Shown here piece after piece: positions 30,911 through 40,967 of a DNA stretch of 64,000 nucleotides. Origin of the DNA: Bdellovibrionales bacterium (GTDB lineage Bacteria > Bdellovibrionota > Bdellovibrionia > Bdellovibrionales > UBA1609); assembly GCA_023301025.1 (NCBI GenBank), contig JALZUR010000041.1:1-64000 (forward strand), written 5' to 3'. Made by a program: the position numbers and the translations under genes. The notes below the pieces were generated by a model that saw only the letters and a program-made list of their open reading frames with translations, did no database searches and had not been told where the DNA came from. The number at the start of each line of letters is the position of its first letter. Position 1 is the stretch's first letter.

Positions 30911-32845
30911 GTGTCTCGTTCAAAATTATTTCTTAAAATTATTCTATCGCTTATAATATGTATTTTTTCAGCCAACACACAAGCTTCTAAAGTTACTAAA
31001 GAACTTTCCAAAACAAGCTTAGAAGAGACTAAAAGTGCTGAAAAAAACTTGAAGGTTAGCTCAAAAAATACAGAGAAAGAACCTACAGAATCAGAAAAAA
31101 TAAACACCTTTTTTGAGCAAAATTATCAAAATAATTTAAAAAACTATCCAGAAACATTAACTTACTTAGGGTCAAAAGAACACTATGATCAATTAAACGA
31201 TCCAAGCTATGAATTTTATAAAAAGGTAAGTCAAAAAAAAACTAAAGCATCTTTAAAAAAACTAAAAGATTTTGATTATAAGAAACTAGATAATCAAACA
31301 AAGCTTAGCTACAGACTATTTAAAAATTCAAATTTAGAGCAGTTAGATTTTAAGACTTTTTATTTTAATTCATATTTTCTTAACCAAATGCACAGCCCTC
31401 ACGCAGGCAAACCTGGTTTTATGATTAACATGCATCAAATAGCAGACGAAGCAGATGCAAAGGCTTATATAAAAAGACTGTGGGCTTTTAAAACCTACTT
31501 TAGAAAAATTTTAGAAAACATGAATAAACAAAAAAAGGTCACTTATCCTTTCTTTATATTTGATAAGGTTATAAGTGACTCAAAAAATATTACTAAAGGT
31601 TACCCCTTTGAAAAAAGTAAAAAAGACCTATCTCCACTTTATAAGGACTTTCAAAATAAAATCTCAAAACTAAAATTAAGCTCAGTTAAGAGAAAAATTC
31701 TTAACAAAAACTTAGAAAATGCTCTACTCAATAGTGTTGGTCCTGCCTATGAGGCCATAATTCAAAAAATGACTAACATGAAAAAGAAAAATCCGGATAG
31801 AGCTTACGGAGTTTGGGCACAAAAGAATGGTAAAAAATTCTATAAAAAACTATTGAAGCATTACACAAGCACTGATTTTTCTGCAAAAGAAATTCATACG
31901 CTTGGCTTAAAGGAAGTGTCAAGAATTCAAAAAGAAATGCTAGTGCTTGGAAAAACAATTTTGTCACAAAATAAGTCTTCAAAAGACAAAACTTTAGAGG
32001 GCATTGATACAGATTTACAATCACTTTTCACCCACATTAAAGAAAACAAAACTCTTTTTTACCCAGAAACTAAAAAAGGTAGACAAGCTTACTTAAAAGA
32101 TACAAATAAAATATTAACTAAAATTAAGCCACGTTTGAGTGATTTATTTTTAACACTTCCAAAGGCAAAACTAAAAGTTAAAGCTGTAGAGCCCTACAGA
32201 GAAAAATCTTCAGGTATAGCTTTTTATCAGCGACCTGCCTTAAATGGTTCAAGACCCGGTATTTATTATGTGAATCTTTATGATATGTCGGCAGTACCTA
32301 AATTTGATATGGAAGCACTTATTTATCATGAAGCCCTTCCCGGACATCATATGCAGCTGAGTCTTGCACAAGAACTGACAAGTACACTACCAACATTTAG
32401 ACGACGTGGAGACTACACTTCATTTATCGAAGGTTGGGGACTTTATGCAGAGTATATTCCAAAAGAGATGGGACTTTACGAAGATCCATACTCTGACTTT
32501 GGCCGCCTTGCAATGGAACTTTGGAGAGCCGCTCGTCTTGTTGTAGATACAGGAATTCATTATAAAAAGTGGTCTTATGACAAAACAATTACTTATCTTT
32601 TAGAAAACACACCAAATTCAAAAAGTGATGTGACTAAAGCTGTTCAGCGCTACTTTGTAAACCCGGGTCAAGCTACAGCTTATAAGATTGGACAACTTGC
32701 TATACTAAAACTTAGAGAAGATCTTAAGAGTAATAAAAAAGTTAATTTTGATATTAAAAGATTTCACGATGCAGTTCTTAGAAACGGATCTATTCCTATA
32801 TTTGAAATGGAGCGAGAAGTTAAAAAAGAATTTGGACTGCTTTAA
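30911..32845 (+). CDS. exported DUF885 family protein (metallopeptidase-like)
   Basis: GTG start preceded by AAGGGGG; signal peptide; DUF885 motif YHEALPGHHMQL. Confidence 0.85.
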   Translation: MSRSKLFLKIILSLIICIFSANTQASKVTKELSKTSLEETKSAEKNLKVSSKNTEKEPTESEKINTFFEQNYQNNLKNYPETLTYLGSKEHYDQLNDPSYEFYKKVSQKKTKASLKKLKDFDYKKLDNQTKLSYRLFKNSNLEQLDFKTFYFNSYFLNQMHSPHAGKPGFMINMHQIADEADAKAYIKRLWAFKTYFRKILENMNKQKKVTYPFFIFDKVISDSKNITKGYPFEKSKKDLSPLYKDFQNKISKLKLSSVKRKILNKNLENALLNSVGPAYEAIIQKMTNMKKKNPDRAYGVWAQKNGKKFYKKLLKHYTSTDFSAKEIHTLGLKEVSRIQKEMLVLGKTILSQNKSSKDKTLEGIDTDLQSLFTHIKENKTLFYPETKKGRQAYLKDTNKILTKIKPRLSDLFLTLPKAKLKVKAVEPYREKSSGIAFYQRPALNGSRPGIYYVNLYDMSAVPKFDMEALIYHEALPGHHMQLSLAQELTSTLPTFRRRGDYTSFIEGWGLYAEYIPKEMGLYEDPYSDFGRLAMELWRAARLVVDTGIHYKKWSYDKTITYLLENTPNSKSDVTKAVQRYFVNPGQATAYKIGQLAILKLREDLKSNKKVNFDIKRFHDAVLRNGSIPIFEMEREVKKEFGLL

Positions 32846-32918
32846 CTAGAAAATCGGTTCAAAAACTTAAATTTAGTACTTCTGAAGTTAATAGCAAAGT
32901 ACTATCAGGCTTCTTAAA

Positions 32919-35123
32919 TTAAAGTCTTTTGATATCGATCACATCATGTATTTTTTTGATTTCTAAAATAAGCAGTGAGAGCTGCTTTTTATCTCTTATA
33001 AAAATATCAAAGTAAGCAACCCCTCGCTCACCTTTAATCACCTTGATCTGCGCGTTTTGAATATCAATGCCCTTAAGGTTTAAAAGCTCCGTGATCCTAT
33101 TTAAAACACCAAGCTGATTATTGATTAAGATATAGAGTTTTACAATGCGTGAAGAATCTTGTTTAACAACACCCCATTGAACATCAAGCTCTCTTTGAGA
33201 GTCTAGATCATAAACTTTTACACAGTCAGCTCTATGAACGATTATTCCACGGCCTCTTGTTATAAAGCCCACAATGTCATCTCCCGGTATTGGATGACAG
33301 CACTTTGCATAATGAACAAGTACATCACTCATACCATCAACTGTTACAAGTGAGGATTTTTTATTTTTTGAATTTAAAACAGTTTTAAAAGCTTTTGAAA
33401 TTATGCCTTCTGATTTATTCTCATCATCAGAACTATCATAATCTTTAAGAATTTTTTCTGTCACTTGGTTAGGGTAGATTTTCCCGTAGCCTAGTAAGAT
33501 TTGTAGCTCTTCAATGGACTGACAACCAAAGTCTTTAAGTGCCTCTTCAAAGACTTGAGGATTTTTCTTTTTAAAATTTTGAGGTGTAAGTCCAGTTTTT
33601 TTAAAAACTTTATCTAAAACACCCTCACCTATCTCCATTGCTCGTTTCCGCTGCTCTGTTTTTACATAGTGACGAATTTTAGAGCGAGCTTTTGAAGTCA
33701 CACAAAAGTTTAGCCAATCTTTAGAAGGAGTTTGAGTTTTAGATGTTACAACTTCAACATAGTCTCCATTTTTAAGCTTATGCTTAATGGTTACCATTTT
33801 GCCATTAACTCTAGCTCCTGTACATTTTGAACCTAAGTCTGTATGTATGGAATATGCAAAATCAATGGGAGTAGCATTTTCAGGTAGCTCTTTTACCTCT
33901 CCCTTTGGAGTAAAAACATAAATCTCTTGATCGAAAAGATCATGCTTAACGCCATCTAAAAACTCTTTAGAGTCTTCCAACTGCTGATGCATACTTACAA
34001 GTTCTCTTAACCAATTAAACTTATCTATGGCGTTTTTATCGGCACCACCTTGTTTGTATGACCAATGAGCAGCAATACCTTGCTCTGCTATTAAATGCAT
34101 TTCAGAAGTTCTTATTTGAATCTCAACACGATCCCCATTAGTCATCACAACAGTAGTGTGCAAGGACTGATAGTTGTTGTTCTTGGGCATTGCAATAAAA
34201 TCTTTGAATCTTCCTGGAACGGGCCTAAAGTGAGCGTGCACCAATCCTAGTATCTCATAGCATTGAGCTACATTGTCTACTAAAACTCTGAAGGCTAAAA
34301 CATCATAGATTTTATCGTAGTCTACACCACCAAGCATTTTTTTGTGTATGGAGTATAAGTGCTTTGACCTTCCAGCAACCTCAAAATCACTTTGAAAACT
34401 TTTAGAAATTTCATCTATTAAAGTTTCTCTAAAGTCTTTAATAAAAAGCTCACGCTCTTTTTTCTTTTTTTGAACCTTTTCAACAAGATCATAGTAGGCT
34501 GTGGGATTCGAAAATCTAAAAGACAAATCCTCTAATTCAATCTTTAACCAATTGATCCCTAAACGACTTGCAAGTGGAGCATAAATATCTAAAGTTTCCA
34601 TAGCAATGCGCTCTTGTTTTTCAGGCTTCATGTGCTTCATGGTTCTCATGTTATGTAGCCTGTCGCATAGCTTTACTAAAATCACACGAACGTCTCTTCC
34701 CATCGAGACAATCATTTTTCTAATGTTTTCGCCTTGTTTTTCTTGAGTGTTTCTAAAACTCATTTGCGAAATTTTTGTTACACCATCAACTAAAAAGGAA
34801 ACATCTTCACCAAACTTTTCAGACACATCAACCAAGGTAACATCTGTATCTTCAACTGTGTCGTGAAGAAGTCCTGTAGCAACTGATGAAAAATCCAAAC
34901 GTAAGGAGGCAAGGATACCTGAAACGGCTAAAGGGTGCGTAATATATGGCTCACCGCTTTTTCTAGTCTGCCCCTCATGGGCAGCTTTTGAAAAACTGTA
35001 AGCTTCACTGATAAGTGTAACTTCATCAGGAGACATGTATGTTGAAACAACGTTCAACAGTTCATCAATTGTTTTTATTTCTTTTTCAAAAAGGATTTTA
35101 TTTTTATCCAAAAGCTCTTCCAA
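32919..35123 (-). CDS. bifunctional RelA/SpoT (Rsh) (p)ppGpp synthetase/hydrolase
   Basis: HD hydrolase motif LLHDTVEDTDV, synthetase RFKDFIAMPKNNNYQSLHT, TGS (YVFTPKGEVKELPENATPIDFAYSIHTD) and ACT domains. Confidence 0.95.
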   Translation of the reverse strand: MEELLDKNKILFEKEIKTIDELLNVVSTYMSPDEVTLISEAYSFSKAAHEGQTRKSGEPYITHPLAVSGILASLRLDFSSVATGLLHDTVEDTDVTLVDVSEKFGEDVSFLVDGVTKISQMSFRNTQEKQGENIRKMIVSMGRDVRVILVKLCDRLHNMRTMKHMKPEKQERIAMETLDIYAPLASRLGINWLKIELEDLSFRFSNPTAYYDLVEKVQKKKKERELFIKDFRETLIDEISKSFQSDFEVAGRSKHLYSIHKKMLGGVDYDKIYDVLAFRVLVDNVAQCYEILGLVHAHFRPVPGRFKDFIAMPKNNNYQSLHTTVVMTNGDRVEIQIRTSEMHLIAEQGIAAHWSYKQGGADKNAIDKFNWLRELVSMHQQLEDSKEFLDGVKHDLFDQEIYVFTPKGEVKELPENATPIDFAYSIHTDLGSKCTGARVNGKMVTIKHKLKNGDYVEVVTSKTQTPSKDWLNFCVTSKARSKIRHYVKTEQRKRAMEIGEGVLDKVFKKTGLTPQNFKKKNPQVFEEALKDFGCQSIEELQILLGYGKIYPNQVTEKILKDYDSSDDENKSEGIISKAFKTVLNSKNKKSSLVTVDGMSDVLVHYAKCCHPIPGDDIVGFITRGRGIIVHRADCVKVYDLDSQRELDVQWGVVKQDSSRIVKLYILINNQLGVLNRITELLNLKGIDIQNAQIKVIKGERGVAYFDIFIRDKKQLSLLILEIKKIHDVIDIKRL

Positions 35124-35161
35124 TACCTAATGTTAAAGTATCGGCCATCCATGCATAAAAG

Positions 35162-35407
35162 TTAAAGTACTCGCGATAAGTCTCTTTCAACCTGCTCTTT
35201 TAGTGTGCCATCCCAGCTGCTTTTATCAAAAGAGACTTTACCAGCAGCAACCTCTCTTAAAGCCGTAACAACAAATTTGTTGGTTTTAGGATCAAGTGAC
35301 GGTCTAGAACCTTTTAAAAGCTGTTTAGAGCGTTTAGAAACCAAAAGTACTAAACCAAATCTATTATCGACCTTCTCTAAACAATCTTCAACCGTAACTC
35401 TAGCCAT
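35162..35407 (-). CDS. rpoZ: RNA polymerase omega subunit
   Basis: [30 protein letters not shown]; between gmk and rsh. Confidence 0.95.
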   Translation of the reverse strand: MARVTVEDCLEKVDNRFGLVLLVSKRSKQLLKGSRPSLDPKTNKFVVTALREVAAGKVSFDKSSWDGTLKEQVERDLSRVL

Positions 35408-35467
35408 AAATGCTCCTTGGAGTGCCTTTTTATCATTTTAAAGGCAATTGCAATGTAAGGTGTTATA

Positions 35468-36049
35468 CTAAGAAGTTAGGTACTTTTCAACTATAATTAG
35501 AAATTCTTTGAACGAGGTATCGAAGTCATCATTGACCACGATTTCATCAGCATTTTTGGCCCAACTCATCTCTTTTTGAGCATTTTCCATGCGTAAATCA
35601 AAGTCTTTAGGCAAAGTGCCACCACCACGCTTTAGGAGTCTGTCTTTTAAAGCCTCTAAATTAGGAGGGTTAATAAAAACCACCAAAGACTCCGGAAATT
35701 TAGATTTAAAGGTAATAGCACCTTGAATGTCCACATCCATAATAGGCACGTAACCATCTAGCCAGTAGTTTCTGATCTGCTCCATAGAAGTTCCGTAGTA
35801 TGAGGAGTGAACGTTTGCCCATTCGACAAAAAAATGGTTTTTAATCTTTTCTTTAAAATCTTCTTCACTTATAAAAAAGTAAGGGTTGCCTTCAGATTCA
35901 GACGAGCGCATATCTCTTGTGGTGAACGTTATCGTGTCTTTTAAGCCCAAAATTTTAAGCTTAATAACTTCATCAATAAAAGTGGATTTACCAGCTCCAC
36001 TAGGAGCAACCACAATAACCATTTTACTCATATTATCACTATCATGCAC
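35468..36049 (-). CDS. gmk: guanylate kinase
   Basis: P-loop APSGAGKST, TFTTRDMRSSESEGNPYFFIS; start may be the downstream ATG at 36031. Confidence 0.93.
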   Translation of the reverse strand: MHDSDNMSKMVIVVAPSGAGKSTFIDEVIKLKILGLKDTITFTTRDMRSSESEGNPYFFISEEDFKEKIKNHFFVEWANVHSSYYGTSMEQIRNYWLDGYVPIMDVDIQGAITFKSKFPESLVVFINPPNLEALKDRLLKRGGGTLPKDFDLRMENAQKEMSWAKNADEIVVNDDFDTSFKEFLIIVEKYLTS

Positions 36050-36238
36050 ATCTTAACCACTGCGCTCAAGTACATATCTAATTTTTAGCCTGAAGTTTGG
36101 ATAAGAAAAAAATCATAGCTAAACAACTTCTAATCTTTAGGCAAAACTTTAATATTTTACACAGATGATCTTAAGAACCCTAAATCATTGTAAATTTGTA
36201 ATATTTAGTTGTATGTATAAGAAAAATTTGAGGCACCT

Positions 36239-37210
36239 ATGAATATAAAACACAAATTTACCTTTATAGACTCATCATTTAATACATTTTTATTAAAAAT
36301 CTTTCTTACCAAAGTTCAGTATGTCTTTGTTAAAAACAAAACTCTTTTTTTAAGACCTATTTCGCTATTTCTATCAATTTTTTTATTTTCGACAGCAGCA
36401 AGCACGAATACATACTCAAATGAGCAACTCTGTGAAGAAGTCTTAAACCCGGGACTTTATAAAGACTACAACACAGAACTTTTCCCCTTTCCGTTGGCTC
36501 TAGCATTCACTAACAAATCACACAGAATAAGTTTTATCCCAAAATCAGACAATGAAGTTCATATATACCCGCTAAAATCTGTTAATGATGAAATACAAAA
36601 TAAAAGTGAGCAAACGAATGAGCAAAACTCACATACAGTCACAGAAAAAGAACTTTTAGCACTAAAACAGTTTTTAAGTTCTCAAGAGTTCTTAAAAGAC
36701 TGGAGTAAGCCATTTAAAAAACTTTTTGTTCACTTTAAAATAAACGGTCACAGTTTAAAAAGAATTTTGTCAGCTGTAGAGAGCCATCAACTTGACCTTA
36801 ACAATATTAATTACAGAGAACTTATTAAAAACAGTATTGCTCACACCAAGGCTTTAAATCTCGAACAGCAGCCTCAATTAAAAAGACAAATTTATTTAAG
36901 CTTTGAATCAGAATTTGGAACACTCACCACACAAGAAAATCACCCTGTAAATGTTTTTAAAATTGAAACTGACAATCAAATCTTAAAAAGCTTAAAGCAA
37001 AATAATCCAGAGTATGCCGACAAACATCCAGAAAAGATTTCTTTAGTTATCGATGAAGATCATAGTTTTTATCAAATAAGTCTTCATACGGGATTTGAAA
37101 GTTCAATAAGTTTTGAAACTTTGGAGCTTATTAACTTTATTAGCACTGTTATTATTCCAATACTTATTGAAGAAGAGCAAAGAGAGCGAAGCTTTCAACC
37201 AAAAAACTAA
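36239..37210 (+). CDS. hypothetical exported protein
   Basis: Long ORF with internal hydrophobic segment (LFLRPISLFLSIFLFSTAASTNTYS); no recognised domain. Confidence 0.5.
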   Translation: MNIKHKFTFIDSSFNTFLLKIFLTKVQYVFVKNKTLFLRPISLFLSIFLFSTAASTNTYSNEQLCEEVLNPGLYKDYNTELFPFPLALAFTNKSHRISFIPKSDNEVHIYPLKSVNDEIQNKSEQTNEQNSHTVTEKELLALKQFLSSQEFLKDWSKPFKKLFVHFKINGHSLKRILSAVESHQLDLNNINYRELIKNSIAHTKALNLEQQPQLKRQIYLSFESEFGTLTTQENHPVNVFKIETDNQILKSLKQNNPEYADKHPEKISLVIDEDHSFYQISLHTGFESSISFETLELINFISTVIIPILIEEEQRERSFQPKN

Positions 37211-37256
37211 TCTTATGAAATAAAGCCCTTAATACACTAAAAATAGCATCTAGGGT

Positions 37257-38105
37257 CTACTGAATGTTTTGAACCTGTTCTCTAAGAACTTCAAAATTTG
37301 ATTTTAAATCAACCAAAAGTTTTGTAACAGATGAGTCTTTTGCCTTAGATCCAATTGTATTAGCTTCACGGTTAAGCTCTTGACAGTAAAAATCAAGTTT
37401 TTTCCCCTTCAAATTTTTTTTAGAACTTATAATTTTTAAAAACTCATTAAAATGTATTTTTAATCGATCAAGCTCTTCAGAAACATCTGCTTTTTCTAGA
37501 AACAAAGCTACTTCAAATGAAAGCCTTTCTTCTGAAACCTCACTCTTAATCAGTTTAATTTTTTTAATCCATTTAGACTTTAGACCTTTTTTATAAAGAA
37601 ATATTTTTTTCTCAATTTTTTCAAATATACTTTTGGCTTGGTTGATATTTTCACACATCGATATTTTAAGTTCACTGCCTTCTTTAAGGCGCTCGGTTTT
37701 TAACGATATTATTGATTTCTCAATGCAATCTAGAACTTCCTTTTCTAAGCTTTTACTTAAATTTAGAAATCCATGTTGGCTAGATTTTTTCAAGACTTTT
37801 TCTAAGTCCAGGTGATCTTCTACCCCAAGTTTAATAGAAGTTTTTTTGTAACTGTTAACCCATTCTTTTAAACCTTTGGTGTCAGAAGTTAGATCAAATG
37901 GTATATACGACACATTTAACTCAACAAAGCCCCTAGTAATATGCTTTTTAACAAGGATTCTAATCTTCTTTTCTAAACTCAAAATATGACTTGAGCAGTT
38001 AAGTTTAAGATCAAGATATCTGGAATTTAGAGATTTTACACTTACCGTAAGTGAATACTTATTGTTTTCTAAGATTCTGTTTGAAAAACCTGTCATACTC
38101 TCCAT
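37257..38105 (-). CDS. yicC: YicC family endoribonuclease-like protein
   Basis: MESMTGFSNRI...KSLNSRYLDLKLNC; C-terminal LDFYCQELNREANTIGSKAKD. Confidence 0.93.
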   Translation of the reverse strand: MESMTGFSNRILENNKYSLTVSVKSLNSRYLDLKLNCSSHILSLEKKIRILVKKHITRGFVELNVSYIPFDLTSDTKGLKEWVNSYKKTSIKLGVEDHLDLEKVLKKSSQHGFLNLSKSLEKEVLDCIEKSIISLKTERLKEGSELKISMCENINQAKSIFEKIEKKIFLYKKGLKSKWIKKIKLIKSEVSEERLSFEVALFLEKADVSEELDRLKIHFNEFLKIISSKKNLKGKKLDFYCQELNREANTIGSKAKDSSVTKLLVDLKSNFEVLREQVQNIQ

Positions 38106-39109
38106 GAGTCACTCTCCATAGTCTTAATTATAAAATTTTTAATGACCTTGTTATCTTTTTTAGATTCAAACCAAACAACACTTTTATCTTTTTTAAACCA
38201 AGTTTTTTGCCTTTTAGCTAGCTGCATAGTTTTTAAGACTATCTCGTCCATTAAATCCTGAATACTGTCGTACTCACCTTCTAAATAATCTAGAGCTTGC
38301 TTGTAACCAACACTTTTAAGAGGCTTCCAATTTTTTAGTTCTCTATCTTCACTGTGAACTAAAATGGCTTTAACTTCGTCAATAAGGCCATCTTTTATCA
38401 TTTGCTCAGTTCTTAATTTTACTCTTTTTAAGAGGTCATCTTTTTCAATATGAATAGCGACTTTTTTAACTTTTGATTTTAACGGAAACTCTGTTTTCCA
38501 AACACTTAAGGGCTTACCTGTTTGATAGAAAACCTGTAAAGCTCTTTTAACTCTGTACACATCTTCTTTTGCAATGACATTTAATGTTTCAGGGTCAACA
38601 GTCAGAAGCACTTCAACAGGATTTTGGATTTCAGATACTTTATTAATGATTTCATCAGAGGTTTGAGGAAGAGGCAGTAAACCTTTATCTAACGAGTCTA
38701 TATAAAACCCACTACCTCCCACACATAAATAGGCTTTAGAGTCTTCACCTTTATCACTTAAAATTTTTTTTGCTTTTACTGAATAGCTAGAAGCATTTAG
38801 ATCTTCACCAATCTCACAAGTATTTATCATGTGGTGTTTGACTCTTGAAAGCTCTTTTTTTGTAGGTTTGGCACAACCAATATCAAGTCCTTTGTAAAAT
38901 AAAAGACTATCTGTATTTACAACTTCAGCATTTAGAGTTTCACATAGGTCTAATGACAAACCTGTTTTTCCACTTGCGGTTTGCCCAACAATGTAGATAT
39001 GAGGGGACAAAACTCTAGACCACTCTTCCAAAATCTTGATCAAGTGAGTGAAAAGATATCTTTTTATAAACAGGTCTTCCGTGCGGACAATATCTTGATT
39101 TGTACTCAT
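38093..39109 (-). CDS. miaA: tRNA dimethylallyltransferase
   Basis: IYIVGQTASGKTGLSLDLC, NTDSLLFYKGLDIGCAKPT; start uncertain: a TTG at 39010, 5 nt after the mutL stop, would remove the 95-nt overlap with mutL. Confidence 0.92.
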   Translation of the reverse strand: MSTNQDIVRTEDLFIKRYLFTHLIKILEEWSRVLSPHIYIVGQTASGKTGLSLDLCETLNAEVVNTDSLLFYKGLDIGCAKPTKKELSRVKHHMINTCEIGEDLNASSYSVKAKKILSDKGEDSKAYLCVGGSGFYIDSLDKGLLPLPQTSDEIINKVSEIQNPVEVLLTVDPETLNVIAKEDVYRVKRALQVFYQTGKPLSVWKTEFPLKSKVKKVAIHIEKDDLLKRVKLRTEQMIKDGLIDEVKAILVHSEDRELKNWKPLKSVGYKQALDYLEGEYDSIQDLMDEIVLKTMQLAKRQKTWFKKDKSVVWFESKKDNKVIKNFIIKTMESDSWRV

Positions 39110-40967
39110 CCATACTTAATAAAAGAAGTTTCATTTCATCGTCACTCATGGCATGTCCAGCCCTGATAACTGAATGACAAGCCAACGTTGCAAAAAAAAG
39201 CTCAAAAACATCATCAACAGATGAGCCACCACCTTGATCTAAAGAATCTTTTGCAAGTTTTCTTAAACCTTTTGCAATGGACTCTTCTTTTAAGAACGAA
39301 GGAATACTGTTTACAGCTATTGTCTCAGGCCCAGAAGATTCAATTTCAATACCCAATTGAAAAAGCTCTTGATTTAACTTTAGGAGTTCTTCAGTTAAAG
39401 TTTCATCTAAATCTAGATACAAAGGTATCAAAAGGTTTTGTATATCACACTTACCTTTTGACTCTTTTCTTTTTTCCCACTGTGTTTTTAATCTTTCAAA
39501 AGCAACTCTTTCATGAGCTGCGTGTTGATCAATAAAATAAACTGCATCTTGCCCTTGAGCCATTATGTACGTAAGATTTATCTGTCCCACTATCATTAAT
39601 TTTGACCAGTAAGGCTCAAACCCTTCTTTTTTTATAAGTTTATTTTCAACAGTTGTAGAGTTTAAACTTCCGTACGTCTTTTTATACAAAACTTCTGGTT
39701 CTGAAATTTTAAAATTATTTTGTGAGTATTGGTTAACCCCATCGTCACTGTTACTAATTTTAGCTTGAGAACTAAACGCTACACCATTTGCAGTTGGATT
39801 TTGAATCTCAAAAGCAATCTTTTTTTCTTGATAACTTGAATTCTCTCTAATCGGTCTATTTAAAGAATTCGGAGTATTATTAAAAGAACTATGATTTTTG
39901 TAACTGCCTAGAGTACTATCACTTATCACTTCATTTTTCCAAGGAGCTTGATAAGCCCAATCACTTACAGCTCTTCGTACACTTTTGTAAATGTATGAGG
40001 AATTTTCAAAGCGCACTTCAGACTTCATTGGATGAACATTAACATCAATAGAATCTTTTCTAAGCTTTAGATCTATTAAACCTTTTGGAAATGTTCCATG
40101 CATAAGATAGGTGTTTAAGCCATCCCTTGTTGCTGCTGCTACAGTTTTATCTTGCACAGACCTATCCTGAATATAAACCCACAAACTTTGTCCTGTTTTC
40201 GACTGAATAGAGGGTTCTTCTAAATACAGACACGAACCTTTTAAAATTGTATCACAAGGTTTAAGTTCAATTTTGTAAACCTTCGAATCTTTAAATACTT
40301 CAGTATATCTTTTTTGAATCGTATCTACAGAAGGGTAAAAAAAGCTAATTTTTCTATCCAGAAGCAGTTTAAAAGACGTATTGTAATGCTTTAAAGAAAA
40401 ATCTTTTAGCACTTTCTTAATAAGTGTAAGCTCATGTCTATTAGATTTTAAAAACTTTTTTCTAGCAGGCGTAGAATCAAAAAGTTTTGTTATACTTATT
40501 TTTGTTCCAAATTCTCGCTCAGAGTCTTCTAATGCAACTTCTGAACCGTTTTCATAAATATAAAAACTTCCAGATGACTCACCTTTTCTTCTGGTCTCTA
40601 CCTGAACCTTCGAAATAGAGCCAATCGCAGACAAGGCTTCTCCTCTAAAACCAAAACTTGAAAGCTTCATAAGATCTTCAGTCTCTATTAGTTTGGATGT
40701 AGAGTGTCTTAAAAAAGCTTTTGAAAGTTCTCTTCTTTTTATACCAAAACCATCATCATCAACAGAAATAAAAGAAAGGTCAGATGACACAGAAACTTCA
40801 ATTTTTAAAGCACCAGCATCCAGACTGTTTTCAATTAGTTCTTTTAGCAGTTGAGAAGGTCGTTCAATAACCTCACCTGCTGCGATTTGATCTACAACAT
40901 GGTTTTTTAATACCTTTATTTCATCAGCTGATTCTTGATTGATATTATTGTTGAATTGATCACTCAC
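39015..40967 (-). CDS. mutL: DNA mismatch repair protein MutL
   Basis: IAAGEVIERPSQLLKELIENSLDAGA; DQHAAHERVAFE endonuclease-type motif; CPHGRP. Confidence 0.96.
   Translation of the reverse strand: MSDQFNNNINQESADEIKVLKNHVVDQIAAGEVIERPSQLLKELIENSLDAGALKIEVSVSSDLSFISVDDDGFGIKRRELSKAFLRHSTSKLIETEDLMKLSSFGFRGEALSAIGSISKVQVETRRKGESSGSFYIYENGSEVALEDSEREFGTKISITKLFDSTPARKKFLKSNRHELTLIKKVLKDFSLKHYNTSFKLLLDRKISFFYPSVDTIQKRYTEVFKDSKVYKIELKPCDTILKGSCLYLEEPSIQSKTGQSLWVYIQDRSVQDKTVAAATRDGLNTYLMHGTFPKGLIDLKLRKDSIDVNVHPMKSEVRFENSSYIYKSVRRAVSDWAYQAPWKNEVISDSTLGSYKNHSSFNNTPNSLNRPIRENSSYQEKKIAFEIQNPTANGVAFSSQAKISNSDDGVNQYSQNNFKISEPEVLYKKTYGSLNSTTVENKLIKKEGFEPYWSKLMIVGQINLTYIMAQGQDAVYFIDQHAAHERVAFERLKTQWEKRKESKGKCDIQNLLIPLYLDLDETLTEELLKLNQELFQLGIEIESSGPETIAVNSIPSFLKEESIAKGLRKLAKDSLDQGGGSSVDDVFELFFATLACHSVIRAGHAMSDDEMKLLLLSMDEYKSRYCPHGRPVYKKISFHSLDQDFGRVV

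Noticed and set aside
32875-32903. AGTACTT...AAGTACT inverted repeat between DUF885 and rsh genes
   Set aside because: Possible bidirectional terminator between convergent genes, but only a 7-bp AT-rich stem with a 15-nt loop; not reported as a feature
39015-39109. 95-nt overlap of mutL and miaA as unusual gene overlap
   Set aside because: A TTG at 39010, 5 nt downstream of the mutL stop, places the MiaA P-loop correctly near its N-terminus, so the overlap is probably a start-calling artefact
39188-39535. 115-aa plus-strand ORF opposite mutL
   Set aside because: Antisense to conserved mutL codons; no recognisable motif
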